A stretch of 64,000 nucleotides of DNA from Undaria pinnatifida. Lineage: Eukaryota; Sar; Phaeophyceae; Laminariales; Alariaceae. This document shows positions 54,527 through 64,000 of this stretch, in pieces (position 1 is the stretch's first letter; the number at the start of each line of letters is the position of its first letter). Below the pieces are notes generated by a model that made no database searches, was not told the origin of the DNA, and saw nothing but the letters and a program-made list of their open reading frames with translations. Location: contig JABAKD010000023.1 in the NCBI GenBank assembly GCA_012845835.1, forward strand, positions 15,992,702-16,056,701, written 5' to 3'. A program made the position numbers and the translations under genes.

Positions 54527-55138
54527 TTAGAACAAAGTTCCCCTCCGGGAAGTGCCTAGGGGAGTGGCACAAGAGCGAAACCTAAGCATCCAACATCTGA
54601 CTGCCTGTGGGCAAATAAGATTTTTTTGGTTGTGGTGAAAACTATGTTCTTGTCCGCATCTCGAGAAGCGGAGTGTGGGGAGGCGCCCTCCTGGGGACGG
54701 TTCGCTCTCTCCGCGTCGTGGTGGAAAACCGTAAAGACATGGTAATCCTATCAGTACGTGTCCAGCACGAGTACTCGCACGATGTGGACTTTTTGTACGG
54801 GCGACGCTTGCGCAGTAAAATTTGGAAGTTTTCGTCGTGAAAAGTATATGGACGAAAGGTGGGTTTTCAACCGGCAAAAAAAAAACAGCAGTTGTTCCGC
54901 GCGCGGTCTTTCTGTCGTGGTTGGTTTTGATGTTTTTTTCTTTATTTCGTATGGGATTCAGCCATTTCAGATTAGGTACTCTTTTTGTCTTGTTGAGCCA
55001 GATATTGAATTTCACTACGAGTGATCCACGCCAGGATGGGCAATCATCTCCCTTCACCAGCTCGTCGCAGACAGTGCACGGAATGATAAATTGCTGTATC
55101 GCGTCATATGTCGCTGAGATAGAGAAGCCCTCTCTCAT
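54527..55138 (-). CDS. Uncharacterised 203-codon ORF (doubtful)
   Basis: It begins MREGFSISATYDAIQQFIIP, then CTVCDELVKGDDCPSWRG, a Cys-containing hydrophilic start that looks coding, but the second half overlaps the GC-rich repeat related to 17380-17460 (PPRRGESEPSPGGR). No domain is recognised. If real, only the first 60 or so residues would be authentic. Confidence 0.22.
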   Translation of the reverse strand: MREGFSISATYDAIQQFIIPCTVCDELVKGDDCPSWRGSLVVKFNIWLNKTKRVPNLKWLNPIRNKEKNIKTNHDRKTARGTTAVFFLPVENPPFVHILFTTKTSKFYCASVARTKSPHRASTRAGHVLIGLPCLYGFPPRRGESEPSPGGRLPTLRFSRCGQEHSFHHNQKNLICPQAVRCWMLRFRSCATPLGTSRRGTLF

Positions 55139-55929
55139 GGAGCATCAGCGCCGATATTATCCACTGCTGTTTGCGTTTTAGAGTCAAGGAAAATCACGCT
55201 GAATTGTTTTTTGATCGTCGTCCGATTCAAAATCGTCCCCTCGAGGAGACGAATTTACTTTGCCTATCAACGGCGAAGTTCGAGTACCAACCAAACCATC
55301 GATTTGCTCTTGTACGTATACTGCTGTACTGCTGTATGTAGTACTGTACACCACGTATGGGTATGCCACACGCGCGTGATGATGTTGCCTGCTGTTGCTT
55401 GTGTTGCTGGGCACGGTTGCAGCGTTGTCTGTGTTATCTGTATGTTCACTGTTGTTGCGTGCACATGGCTGGGTGCGTGCTCGCGGGGGGGTAGAAACAC
55501 TAATTCATGATCGGAAATTTAATATGATAACAATCATTGATGCAAAAGTCTTAAAATCCAACGGTCCTAACATTTTCGTCCAGAATGGCGATGCCGCCTA
55601 CACCAGCAGCAACAGACAGGTAATCGATTACATATACGAACCAGGCCCCGAAAAAATCAACTAGCCACACGAGTACGGCGCAGATGGATGTTCCACACAC
55701 GCACGGTGTTACCTGCTGGTGGTGCTGCTGGTCGGCAGTTTTTTAACGTTGCTGTGCTCTCTGCGTATTGGCTGTGCTCATGGCTGTGTTCATGATAAGA
55801 CAAGAAACAGACCGAATGTCAATGTTACCTCTGGGTTTGGTACGCGCGCAAAGGGTATAGTACCATAAAAAAGTATACCCTTTGTACGCGGGCACGATGT
55901 TGGATGTTGCGGCAACCCGAGAATTTGCC
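55139..55929. other. Intergenic, no gene recognised
   Basis: CTGCTGTACTGCTGTATGTA near 55320 is another instance of the GCAGCAGTACGTA word seen at 16-17 kb. Nothing else is supported. Confidence 0.3.
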
Positions 55930-56100
55930 TTATCCGTGCCCAAAGCCAACAATTTTTAAATGGCTTGCCATGCGCGGCACACCGCACGGATCGCGCCCAA
56001 ACCTTTGGCAACGTGACCCCAACAATCGAAAGTGCCCACCCCCTCTAACGTTTCGGATAAAAGTGCGAGCACGAAGAGGTGTGCCCGAAGAAAAGCAATA
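55930..56100 (-). repeat. Dispersed repeat G, copy 2
   Basis: Reverse complement of 24470-24640 with about 20 percent visible differences: GGATCGCGCCCAAACCT, GGCAACGTGACCCCAAC and TTTCGGATAAAAGTGCGAG. It is followed by a T-rich tract at 56148-56185. Confidence 0.7.
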
Positions 56101-56943
56101 CGACAATTATACGTCTACATACATCGAAATATATATTCAAGTATATGTTTTTTTTCCTCTCTTTTTCCCCTTTTTTTATGGTCTGGCTTGTTTTGTTGGG
56201 TTTTTCCATACCCGGGACGCTAGCATTTCACTTGCTTTACCTTGATGAATTGCAACTGTGTGGTTTACCCTGTCGCACAGTCTGTGACCACATAATTTGT
56301 ATGGTAATTTTCATCTCTGGGACGCAAGGACAGCACGAGCACTGGGTGTGATGATGTCGTTGGGCGAAAAAACATAACATCTGATTTACGGCCTGATACC
56401 TGTAATACTTACTGCTGTGCCAGAAACGTTCTCGTACCTACAGAACATTATACAGGTATAGAGTAAAAGCCAAGTACACGCAGAGTGCATGGCGATAAAT
56501 GAAATCTGACGATCCCGTGCACGACTGATGTGTGGTGGAACATGAGTACGCCCGGTATAAAGAAGAAAGCTCGCCTACATCCTTTTCTGCGATAGAATGG
56601 TCAGCGCCAACCGTCGCCGTCACGATACCACATGCATGAACAGCCATCTCTTTTTTGTTATCGTGGACAGCTCAAGCAGTGTCTGGTGCTGGTACCGCCA
56701 CCGCTGTCGCACCCCCTCCCCTCTAACAGGACAGGGACAGAAATTGAAAAAAAAAGGAAAAAAAAACAAAAAGGAAGACGGGGAGGCCGGTACGACTCTT
56801 TGAGAATCGTATCGCCCGCTGTACGCCTCCTTTCTCGATGGGTAGCGATCGACCCCAGGTTTCGATCGACAACTGCTGAGGCAGCTGCTCCTCGCGTTTT
56901 TACCTGATATCATACTCTCATACCATGCTGTGGTGGTATTTTT
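56101..56943. other. Intergenic, no gene recognised
   Basis: T-rich tract, then mixed sequence with an A-run at 56746-56770. GTATTTTT at 56936-56943 is the left target duplication of the next element. Confidence 0.35.
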
Positions 56944-58114
56944 CAAGGGCTTGCATGGGGCCGAAGCCCCATGCAAGTGGGATGGGAGGGTTTCGCTCGC
57001 CGCAGGCGGGAAACTTTTGGGTCCCATATTTGTGTGGGATGGGATCCCATGGTCATTGTTGCCGCTCCCACTTTAAAAAATGGGAATGGGACCACTTGCG
57101 TTTTACTTGGGATGGGAATTGGACGGGAAGTTGGAATGTTTTGCAATAGTGGGACCAAATGGGATTCCACAAAAATCGAGATGAGGTGGGCTGGGACTGT
57201 TGTGTCATAGGGGAGATGGCGGGACGCCGCCGGGAAATGTGGGATTTAACATGGGATCCAGTATGGGACAACACCGGGCAAGACAATCTGGGAACCTGCG
57301 CGGGAGTAGGTAGCCCTTCCCCAGCATACATACACTACATGGACCAAAAGTGGGGCTTGCAAACAGACCAACAAAAGCACGTTCGTGGTCGTCTTATTGT
57401 CTTATTAATTGATTAATTGGTAGCCCAAAACGAAAACAACGATAAATCAAGAACCAACCCCGATCGAAAAGCAAACAATGTTTGCAGAGGTGTGTTAACT
57501 TGTGTTAACTCCAAGGATCAATGAACATGCCCCACCAACCTTAAACAAAGTAGACAAGAAAAAAATGAAAAAATGGGTACATGAATGCATCCAATGGAAA
57601 AATGAAAAATGAACACGGACAAAAGTCGGGTATCTGTGACAAAGGCTGAGAGCCGCCGAAGCCGGTAGGGTCCGACATAGAGTTGTGTGTGTGCCCTGCT
57701 GCCTGCGGCACAAAAACAAACGTGTCAAGATCTTTTTTTTTTTTACATTTAGATTCAACCCGCGTGCGTGGGTGTTGGCCCAGTGGCCCGGGCGCTGCGG
57801 GACATTCTATTTGGAATAAAATGGGGAACTGACATATGGGAAGTCTTGCGCTCACAGTGCACACTGGGACGGGAGTGGCTACTTTTACAGTGGGATTGGG
57901 ACGGGAGTAGCTGTGCCGATGGTGGGATGGGAAGCAGGTGGGATGGGAGCGGTGCTATATCGGTTATGTGGGTGTAAGTGGGGCAAGAATTTTAGATGAG
58001 ATGGGACTTGGTGGGATGGGAAGCGGGTATCCCACTGTGGGATTCCCATCCCATTCCCATCCCATCCCATATTAGATGGGATTCCCATCCCATTTGTTCC
58101 CATGCAAGCCCTTG
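56944..58114. mobile_element. hAT-like non-autonomous element, GGGATGGGA family
   Basis: The termini CAAGGGCTTGCATGGG (56944-56959) and its exact complement (58099-58114) form a perfect 16 bp inverted repeat. The flanks GTATTTTT (56936-56943 and 58115-58122) are a perfect 8 bp target duplication, the hallmark length for hAT. Both ends of the interior consist of TGGGATGGGA-type repeats, many palindromic (GGGATCCC). The middle (57330-57770) is unique and codes for no transposase, so movement would need a transposase supplied in trans. A 12 bp-stem hairpin lies at 56949-56976. Confidence 0.85.
56949..56976. repeat. Perfect 12 bp hairpin at the left end of the element
   Basis: CTTGCATGGGGC and its exact complement GCCCCATGCAAG flank CGAA. 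The terminus has been duplicated in inverted orientation right next to itself. Confidence 0.9.
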
Positions 58115-58122
58115 GTATTTTT

Positions 58123-59319
58123 ATAAGGCACGGTGCGCTCCATCACCACTAACACTACCAACGAACTGCGCTACGCCGGGTGCACCAAAACGCAGGGCAT
58201 GGAGCACCCCCCTCCTTTTTGCTAGATATTGACAGTACCGGATAAAGAGTGCAAACCCATCGGCGAGATTGAGTAATGAACAAAATGGATGAAAATACTC
58301 TAGATCTCGCTCGCCCTCATGGGTCCGAATATATTGACGGGTGGCTTTGCTGTGTCTGGTGCCTGGTGTGTAACTATGTGGGTGTGATGATTCGACGACG
58401 GATTGTGCATGTCGGTTTTACTTGCGCTGGCCCACATCTGATCGAGTGTGTATTTGTGGTTGGCGAGATGATACTTTGTGTTTCTTAGTGAGATTATGGG
58501 TACGTGGCTCTCTGTGTCCCTCGGTGTTCTCGTTGTACGTTTTATACCACGGACCAGCTCTGTTTTTTTTTTGTGTAAGATCGGAAATCGGATCCCCCAT
58601 CGCTTGTTTTCTTTCTTTCTGTTCGGGCCTAGCTTGGGCTGTGCCTACCCCTCGCTGCTACCGAAGCTACTTGCATCACCCACGAGCTTCTCGATCTGCA
58701 GCGGTCGCCTTCATACGTATCCTATGTTTCGATCGACGGCTAGCGGGCCAGGTAGTTAGTTGCGATCGACATGTTTACTCTCTATTTTTCTTACTGTACT
58801 CACCCGGGTCTTTTGGACCACCCCCATATATGAGATTCCGCAAAATCCTGAAGACTCTCGCTGTAGCCTGCGCTGCTGTATAAAACGTTACCAGGCTCTA
58901 GATGTCGTTTTCCTATCTCGTGGTCTCCCTGGTCCTCACCAGGGTGTCCTAGTTTGATCTCACGGGCGTCACCAGGCGAACGTAAAATGACACGCCGGCC
59001 GTAGACACCAATTTCTGCGCAATCAGGTTCGTACAATGGAGAGAGGGTTTGCCAGGGTCCGCCCATTTTAATCAGACGTCCAAATTCCAAATCCATCTTG
59101 AACACATTGGACTTATCTTATATAGCATGCACTGCTGTATGTGACATCACTCTTCCCAGGCTCCAGGCCCCGGTCCCCCTGGTTTCATAGACTGCACTGC
59201 TTTATGTGATATCACTGTTCCCGGGCTCCAGGCTCCAGGCTCCTGTCCCATTGGTTTCCAGTTCTATCCCCTGGTTCATCAACAGGGTGTTCCGTGGTTC
59301 GATCTCTCTGGTCATCACC
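58123..59319. other. Intergenic; short tandem duplication
   Basis: GCATGCACTGCTGTATGTGA, CATCACTCTTCCCAGG and CTCCAGGC (59125-59172) recur diverged at 59191-59250. The frame 58422-58883 (153 codons) has no recognisable features. No gene is supported. Confidence 0.4.
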
Positions 59320-59615
59320 ATGTTACAGCAGCGTGATGCCCCTTGATACCTGTCAAGACCTGTCTCACCTCGATGTAGCCGGGCGTTCGTACGTAGAGCT
59401 CAAGAAGTGACTTATAGCCACGTTATAGTCCAGAAGACCACGAAAGACGGGGTTAACGTTGCCGGAACGGGTACACGCTGTTTACGGGCAGGTAGGTTGC
59501 GAGTCGGGCGAGAGCAACGTACACGTGTAATGACACAGTGTTTGGACACACTTGGTGGTTTGGACTGGTGGTATAATTTTGATCTCTCGGTATCGGTCGG
59601 GATAAGTAACTCGTA
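59320..59615 (-). repeat. Dispersed repeat J, copy 2
   Basis: Counterpart of 37390-37690 in the same orientation. The minus-strand frame that is open in copy 1 is interrupted here, so there is no shared coding constraint. Confidence 0.8.
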
Positions 59616-59799
59616 GCGCTGCAACAGCTGTGCTTGCCTCGGCGCGTTCAAAAACACAATACCTCCCCCTCCCCCTCCTGCAACCCCCCCTCCCAAAATA
59701 TAAACATACCTATAGATATCTTTCTGCTGAAAGTGCTCGGTTGGTGAACCCCTGGCATTTCCGGGGGTCCCACTTGGACACCGCCTCCGTGCATTACTT

Positions 59800-60125
59800 G
59801 CGGAACAGTCCAGCTTTTCGTTGGTTTCATGCTCCGTCTTACTGTTTTTATTTCTGCTCGTTTTGCCAATTGTTTCTTGACTTTTCAGCTGCTTCCTGCA
59901 AATTCGGTTTTCTGCCAGCAACACGATTGATTTTGAACTTTTTCGGGATTTTTTCTTCTTTTTTGGGTAGTATAAGTTGAACTTCCTACCCTTTGCCGCT
60001 AATTTACCGCCTGTGCATTACTTGCGGAACGGTCCAGCTTTAGCTTTTCTTTGATTTCCACCAATTGTATTATACTTGCACGAAGTTTCATCAGCTGAGA
60101 CCTGGGCTTGGCTCATCAGCTTCGC
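59800..60125 (+). repeat. Dispersed repeat I, copy 2
   Basis: Counterpart of 34010-34310: TTTCTGCTCGTTTTGCCA, TTTGCCGCTAATTTACCGCC, GCGGAACGGTCCAGCTTTA and GTTTCATCAGCTGAGACC. Confidence 0.75.
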
Positions 60126-60500
60126 GCCGCCCAGCAGCGCAGTGCCGTGCAGTGCCGTGCCCTGCGATGCCCTGCAGCTCAGCTCAGCAGCGCACCGCAG
60201 CGCTAGCTCAGCAGAGCACAGCGCTGTGCTTTGCCGTGCTTTGCTATGCTGCGTGCTTTGCTGTACTTTTATTTACTAGTTCGTACATGCCAGTAATATT
60301 CGAAGTATCATATCACGTACCGGTACTAGTAATACTACACCAGGTTTGTACATATCAGGTTGTTATTGGATCACAAACAATGCACATCCAGCTCAGGTTA
60401 GCCCGGCTTTATATATATAATTCAGCAGCGCAGTGCGGTGCCGTGCCTTGCCCTTCGTTTTGCGGTGCTGTGTCGTGCGGCGCTGTGCGTTCTTTTGAAC
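60126..60500 (+). repeat. Short-period GTGCCGTGC / CAGCGC low-complexity sequence
   Basis: Runs of a GTGCCGTGCAGTGCCGTGC type (60145-60170) and a related block at 60425-60490 (GCAGTGCGGTGCCGTGCC), separated by TACCAGG/CCGGTAC words. Not coding. Confidence 0.6.
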
Positions 60501-60654
60501 ATACAGAAGCAGTTACTAGTAGTAGTTGTAGTACCAGGTATGATACATGTACCAGGTTTATGTACGTGTTTTGTGTACTCGTCTTTTTCTTTCTTTAGTT
60601 GATTGTCCTCTTTCGGTCCCCATGCCCCCCCCCCCCCCGCAAATATCACACGTA

Positions 60655-61220
60655 CTGCCGTTCAGAACGTGACATCAACAAGCACACAGCACAGCGCATT
60701 GCAATTAGCTCTGCACAAGCACCTCTTGGCATCATTATCAATTCGCTATTCACACCAAATAATCACGGGCCTCTTCTCCCTGCCCTATTTATTTACATGT
60801 TTCAGTTTGTTGCATTCTTCTTTGCGCAAGCGTAGCAGGCGGCGTCAGCAGCCTTGCGAAGCGGAGCCCTGTGCTTCTTTAGAACCACACAGAGTATCAC
60901 CAGGTATTGGGCGAAGTACCAGGTACCAGGTACCGGTAGTACGTGTGTGTAGCCGTCCTTTTGCTTTTTCGTCGTTGATTTTGTTCTCTATCTCGGTCCT
61001 CTTCGCGATTTTTTATTCGCAAATTACACCTGTACTACTGCCGATCAGAACATGACATCGCCAACATACAGCACAGCACAGGCAGGGCAATCAGCTCCGC
61101 ACAAGCAGCTCTTGGCATTATGAAATCGCTAGTTGCACTTAATCACGGGCCTCTTCTTTCTGCTCGTTTCACGCTCAGTTGAAATCTTCCTTGCGCGAGC
61201 GTAGCGGGCGGCGTCCCTGC
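60655..61220 (+). repeat. Diverged direct duplication (about 180 bp)
   Basis: GCCGTTCAGAACGTGACATC, ATTAGCTCTGCACAAGCA, CTCTTGGCAT, AATCACGGGCCTCTTCT and GCGCAAGCGTAGCAGGCGGC (60657-60845) recur as GCCGATCAGAACATGACATC and so on at 61040-61214. No coding product. Confidence 0.75.
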
Positions 61221-61269
61221 GTTTTCCGAGCCCCAATCACATTGGCCGAGGGTTCCCCCCCCATCCGCC

Positions 61270-61940
61270 CTCGGCCAATCATGGGGCGAGGCACGCGCGG
61301 CTGGAGTTGCCCCTCGGGGTAACCCCACCCCCCTCTCCCCCCAGTTTTGCCGCACCCGGGGATGATTTTGCCCCATCCCCGGTACAGACATCATTCCATA
61401 TATCTACAACTCCAACACTCCGGGGACGAAAATTGATTTCTCCCGGGTCGACACCGCCGCGCACGGTGTGGAAACACGAATCTCACGGATCGCTGATTGG
61501 CTGGGGCGCGTAGAGCGAACGCAACACGCGGAGGATAGGGCCCCGTCCTCGTTTAACCCCCCCAGTCCAGCCGCACCCGGGGAGGATTGGGTCCCATCCT
61601 GGGTTCAGACGTCCTTCCATATCTTTACAACTTGGACACCCGGGGACGAAAATCGAGTTCTCCCGGGTGCACAATCTCCCGCACGGTGTGGAACCCCAAT
61701 CCCACGGGCCGTTCGCTGATTGGCTGGGGCGCGTAGAGCGAGGGCAACCCGGGGAGGCTAGGGCCTCGTCCCCGTTTGACCCCCCCCCCAGTCCTGCCGC
61801 ACACGAGAAGGATTGGGACCCATCCTCGCTTCAGACATTCCATATATATACAACTCGGACACCCCGGGGACCAAAATCGAGTTCTTCCGGGTCGACACCG
61901 CCCTGCACGGTGTGTAAATATCAATCCCACGGGCTTCCAC
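61270..61940 (+). repeat. Three-copy tandem repeat, 223 bp unit
   Basis: GCTGATTGGCTGGGGCGCGT occurs at 61492 and 61715, with a diverged equivalent (CGGCCAATCATGGGGCGAGG) at about 61272. Each unit carries GCCGCACCCGGGGA, TTCCATATATCTACAACT, CCCGGGGACGAAAAT, TCTCCCGGGT and GCACGGTGTGGAA. The stretch is GC-rich and its frames are shadows of the repeat. Confidence 0.92.
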
Positions 61941-63519
61941 TTTGCCGACCAAACACCACTTACGCACCGCACGACACTCCCACCCACCGACCCAGCCATC
62001 CACCCATCAACCAACCCACCCACCATGCCACAGCTGTACAGTAGCAAACGGGTGCGTTGGTTTGTACTCGAACTTCGCCAGAGCAGGTCGGTAGATATCG
62101 GAGAGAAAGGCATACATACTGTACCAAATATAATGACAGCTCAACTTCCAACAGGCACGAAAGCACTCACCCACGAACGAAACCGCGGCACCAACCCACC
62201 TAACGAACCACCTGCCAACGGGCCAACCCCTCTTACCACCCAACACTTTAACCGACATCTGCTACAGCAGTACAGCAGTACGTACACCAGCAAACAGAGG
62301 TGTTGGAATGTACTCGTGTTTTATCTTGAAAACAGTTTATCTTGAAAACACAATCATGGGTACGTTGCACTTCCAGCGGAGTACAATTACGTGTTAACCA
62401 CCCAATCTCGCCCATCCACCGACCCACCACCCACCCACGAACCGGTGGTACTGGTACCTACTGCTGCACGTTGAAGGTACACGTACCGGCGATTATAACG
62501 CCCACGGCAAAAATAAAGCACCCTCGGTGAGTTTTTAGTATGGCGTGGTCCGTGAAAGTAAGTATAATAGCATATCGTTCGTGAATCTGGAAAACATCGA
62601 CCCCACGACTATCAACTCTTCGTTTTTTGAGCTTGCCTCTGGTCTCTTTGGGTTCATCCTACACCCAGACAATTCTCTGTGGTGTTGAAAAAATGTATAA
62701 AGACAGGTTCGTATAACTAGTCCACAACTAATGCTACGATATTCCAGCCGTGAGCATGTACCAGTCCTGCTAAAAAGGATGCTTGGTTGTCGGACGTGTC
62801 TGTAGTTACAACAACACACCTGCACGAAGGCCGCGCTTCCGTTGACTGGCAAATCGCCCAAGCAACAGCAGCACAAACAGGCACCACAGCGACAGCACGC
62901 CTTTCACACCTACCTCTACCGCTCCAACGAGTCTGGGACTAAAGCGGCAATTGTAATGCAACGGTTTCCGTGGATACCATAGTCGACCTTCGCTTGACGC
63001 AGCCCAATAAGAAAAAATAAGACTCGCGAAGCGCACCGATTTTTGCGCTTGTATATATAATAGTTGGCCTCGGTTGGCACCGACGCCGTAAAATATTTTA
63101 TTTATATCAAGGTTGCCGTCGGTTGGCAACGACGATGTATAATATGCCAGTGATTGCTTGATCTAGACAACCAGGATGCCGTTTTTATTTCATTTTATTG
63201 GCGGTCACCATGATGGTTATCGGGTTGGATAATTTTGTGCGGGGTGGAGAACCCTAACTCCGCACAAGAGGAATGATCGTATCACGTAGTGTGAATATGG
63301 TAAGGCACACGAGGCAGTTCCGTAGTAATACCCTCTGCTATCTCTGGAGTGGCCGCAACAGTAAACAAAGTAACTCATTGGCGCTGTCATCCTTAAGCCT
63401 GAAAGTATTCACAAGGTGCCGAAGTCCGCCTTACGAGCGATTCTTGGAAGGATGAAGTTCAACCCGCATGAGACTCGCCGAACACCTCACGGCGCTTCGC
63501 GCTTGGTGCACGCAATGTC
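61941..63519. other. Intergenic, no gene recognised
   Basis: CCACCCACC words and CAGCAGTACAGCAGTACGTA (62263-62283) recall the 16-17 kb array. TTGGC(A)CCGACG words repeat at 63065-63135. No gene is supported. Confidence 0.35.
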
Positions 63520-63639
63520 TGCCTGGTTGGTGAAAACCCTACGTGCTCCGTCCCGGCATATTGGGGATGCGAGGGTCTATGGTCACACGACTACGGCCAT
63601 GCACAAATTGAGGACCAGGCACACACCCCCGCAAAAATC
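63520..63639 (+). mobile_element. LINE-2 3' UTR-like block
   Basis: GCCTGGTTGGTGAAAACCC, GTGCTCCGTCCCGGCATA and CGACTACGGCCATGCACAAAT match 30258-30350. Here it lies upstream of a LINE-2 C-terminus, implying two adjacent or rearranged copies. Confidence 0.65.
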
Positions 63640-63864
63640 CTAGAGACTAGCGAGAAAACGATCTCTATCCTAGGAGATAGATGGTGGCCGCAGACGGTGA
63701 AACAGGACGGGGTTAGGATAAGCAAACAGTTTCTGTGTAATATTTGGAAGAAGCGTAATGAGCGACCAATTGTTGGCGGTGTCTCTATTAGGAGTAGAAA
63801 CGGTGCTACGGCTCGAAAGGGATGCGTGGTCAATGGTGAAATGACTAAGGCAAGCAACAAATGA
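63640..63864 (+). pseudogene. LINE-2 ORF2 extreme C-terminus, fragment 3
   Basis: An uninterrupted 74-codon frame: LETSEKTISILGDRWWPQTV, then QDGVRISKQFLCNIWKKRNE, SIRSRNGATARKGCVVNGEM and TKASNK with the stop at 63862-63864. It is the cleanest of the three C-terminal fragments but has no upstream RT. A C-run follows the stop, as in the other copies. Confidence 0.78.
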
Positions 63865-64000
63865 GTACGCCCCCCCTCCTCCTCCCCCCCCCCGCAAAAG
63901 CCTTCCAAGACGTGGCATATTTGAAAAAAACATGAACGTTTTGTTTTCCCCAGACCGACGTTACCCGCAATCTTTCAGCTAATAACCCAAGAACAAAACG

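Overview
This 64 kb window looks like nuclear DNA from a eukaryote. Transposon relics and repeats dominate it and very little looks like a host gene. Supporting signs are a GT-AG intron inside a transposase relic, tRNA-derived SINEs, LINE, Copia and pogo-like relics, long microsatellites ((TTTCC)n, (GTT)n, (AAT)n) and no bacterial-style operons. My best guess is an algal or other stramenopile genome, possibly a brown alga. This rests only on the mix of elements and is not proven. No rRNA gene, intact tRNA gene, CRISPR array or complete conserved host gene was recognised.

Layout. 0-5 kb: dispersed repeat A, a frameshifted LINE reverse-transcriptase relic whose 3' end runs into a (TTTCC)n tail, SINE pieces, and a 1.25 kb repeat (B) that recurs at 24.7-25.9 kb. 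5.6-10 kb: GGGTC-type minisatellites, a 1.86 kb hAT-like element (6387-8246) carrying other insertions, and a diverged foldback (9507-9994). 11-21 kb: second copy of repeat A with a SINE inside it, several tandem duplications, and one plausible coding exon on the minus strand (18642-19331). 21-24 kb: more GGTACC arrays and a hAT-like element built on a GCGGATATCCGC motif. 26-30 kb: tandem arrays with 495 and 403 bp units, and remains of a second LINE family. 30-37 kb: a frameshifted coding relic, tRNA-like fragments, trinucleotide-rich repeats and a second plausible coding exon (36903-37310, minus). 37.9-40.8 kb: a non-autonomous LTR-type element with 4 bp flanking duplications. 43.3-45.6 kb: a dead pogo-like transposase gene on the minus strand. 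47.0-52.9 kb: a dead Copia retrotransposon on the minus strand with both LTRs. 53-64 kb: a second SINE-A copy, an (AAT)n tract, a hAT-like element with a perfect 8 bp target duplication (56944-58114), more tandem arrays and a third LINE-2 fragment.

The most interesting signal is a recurring design. At least three unrelated-looking families have terminal inverted repeats of the form CA(A/G/C)GG-like...CC(C/T)TG, 8 bp flanking duplications (perfect in one case) and interiors made of family-specific short-period, often palindromic repeats. This fits non-autonomous hAT-type transposons whose subterminal transposase-binding repeats have expanded into minisatellites. The GGGTC arrays probably belong to a fourth family. 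A second theme is a shared 3' module (TGTGACCACGGACT followed by an AAC-rich tail) found on several otherwise different retroposed elements, which suggests mobilisation by one LINE.
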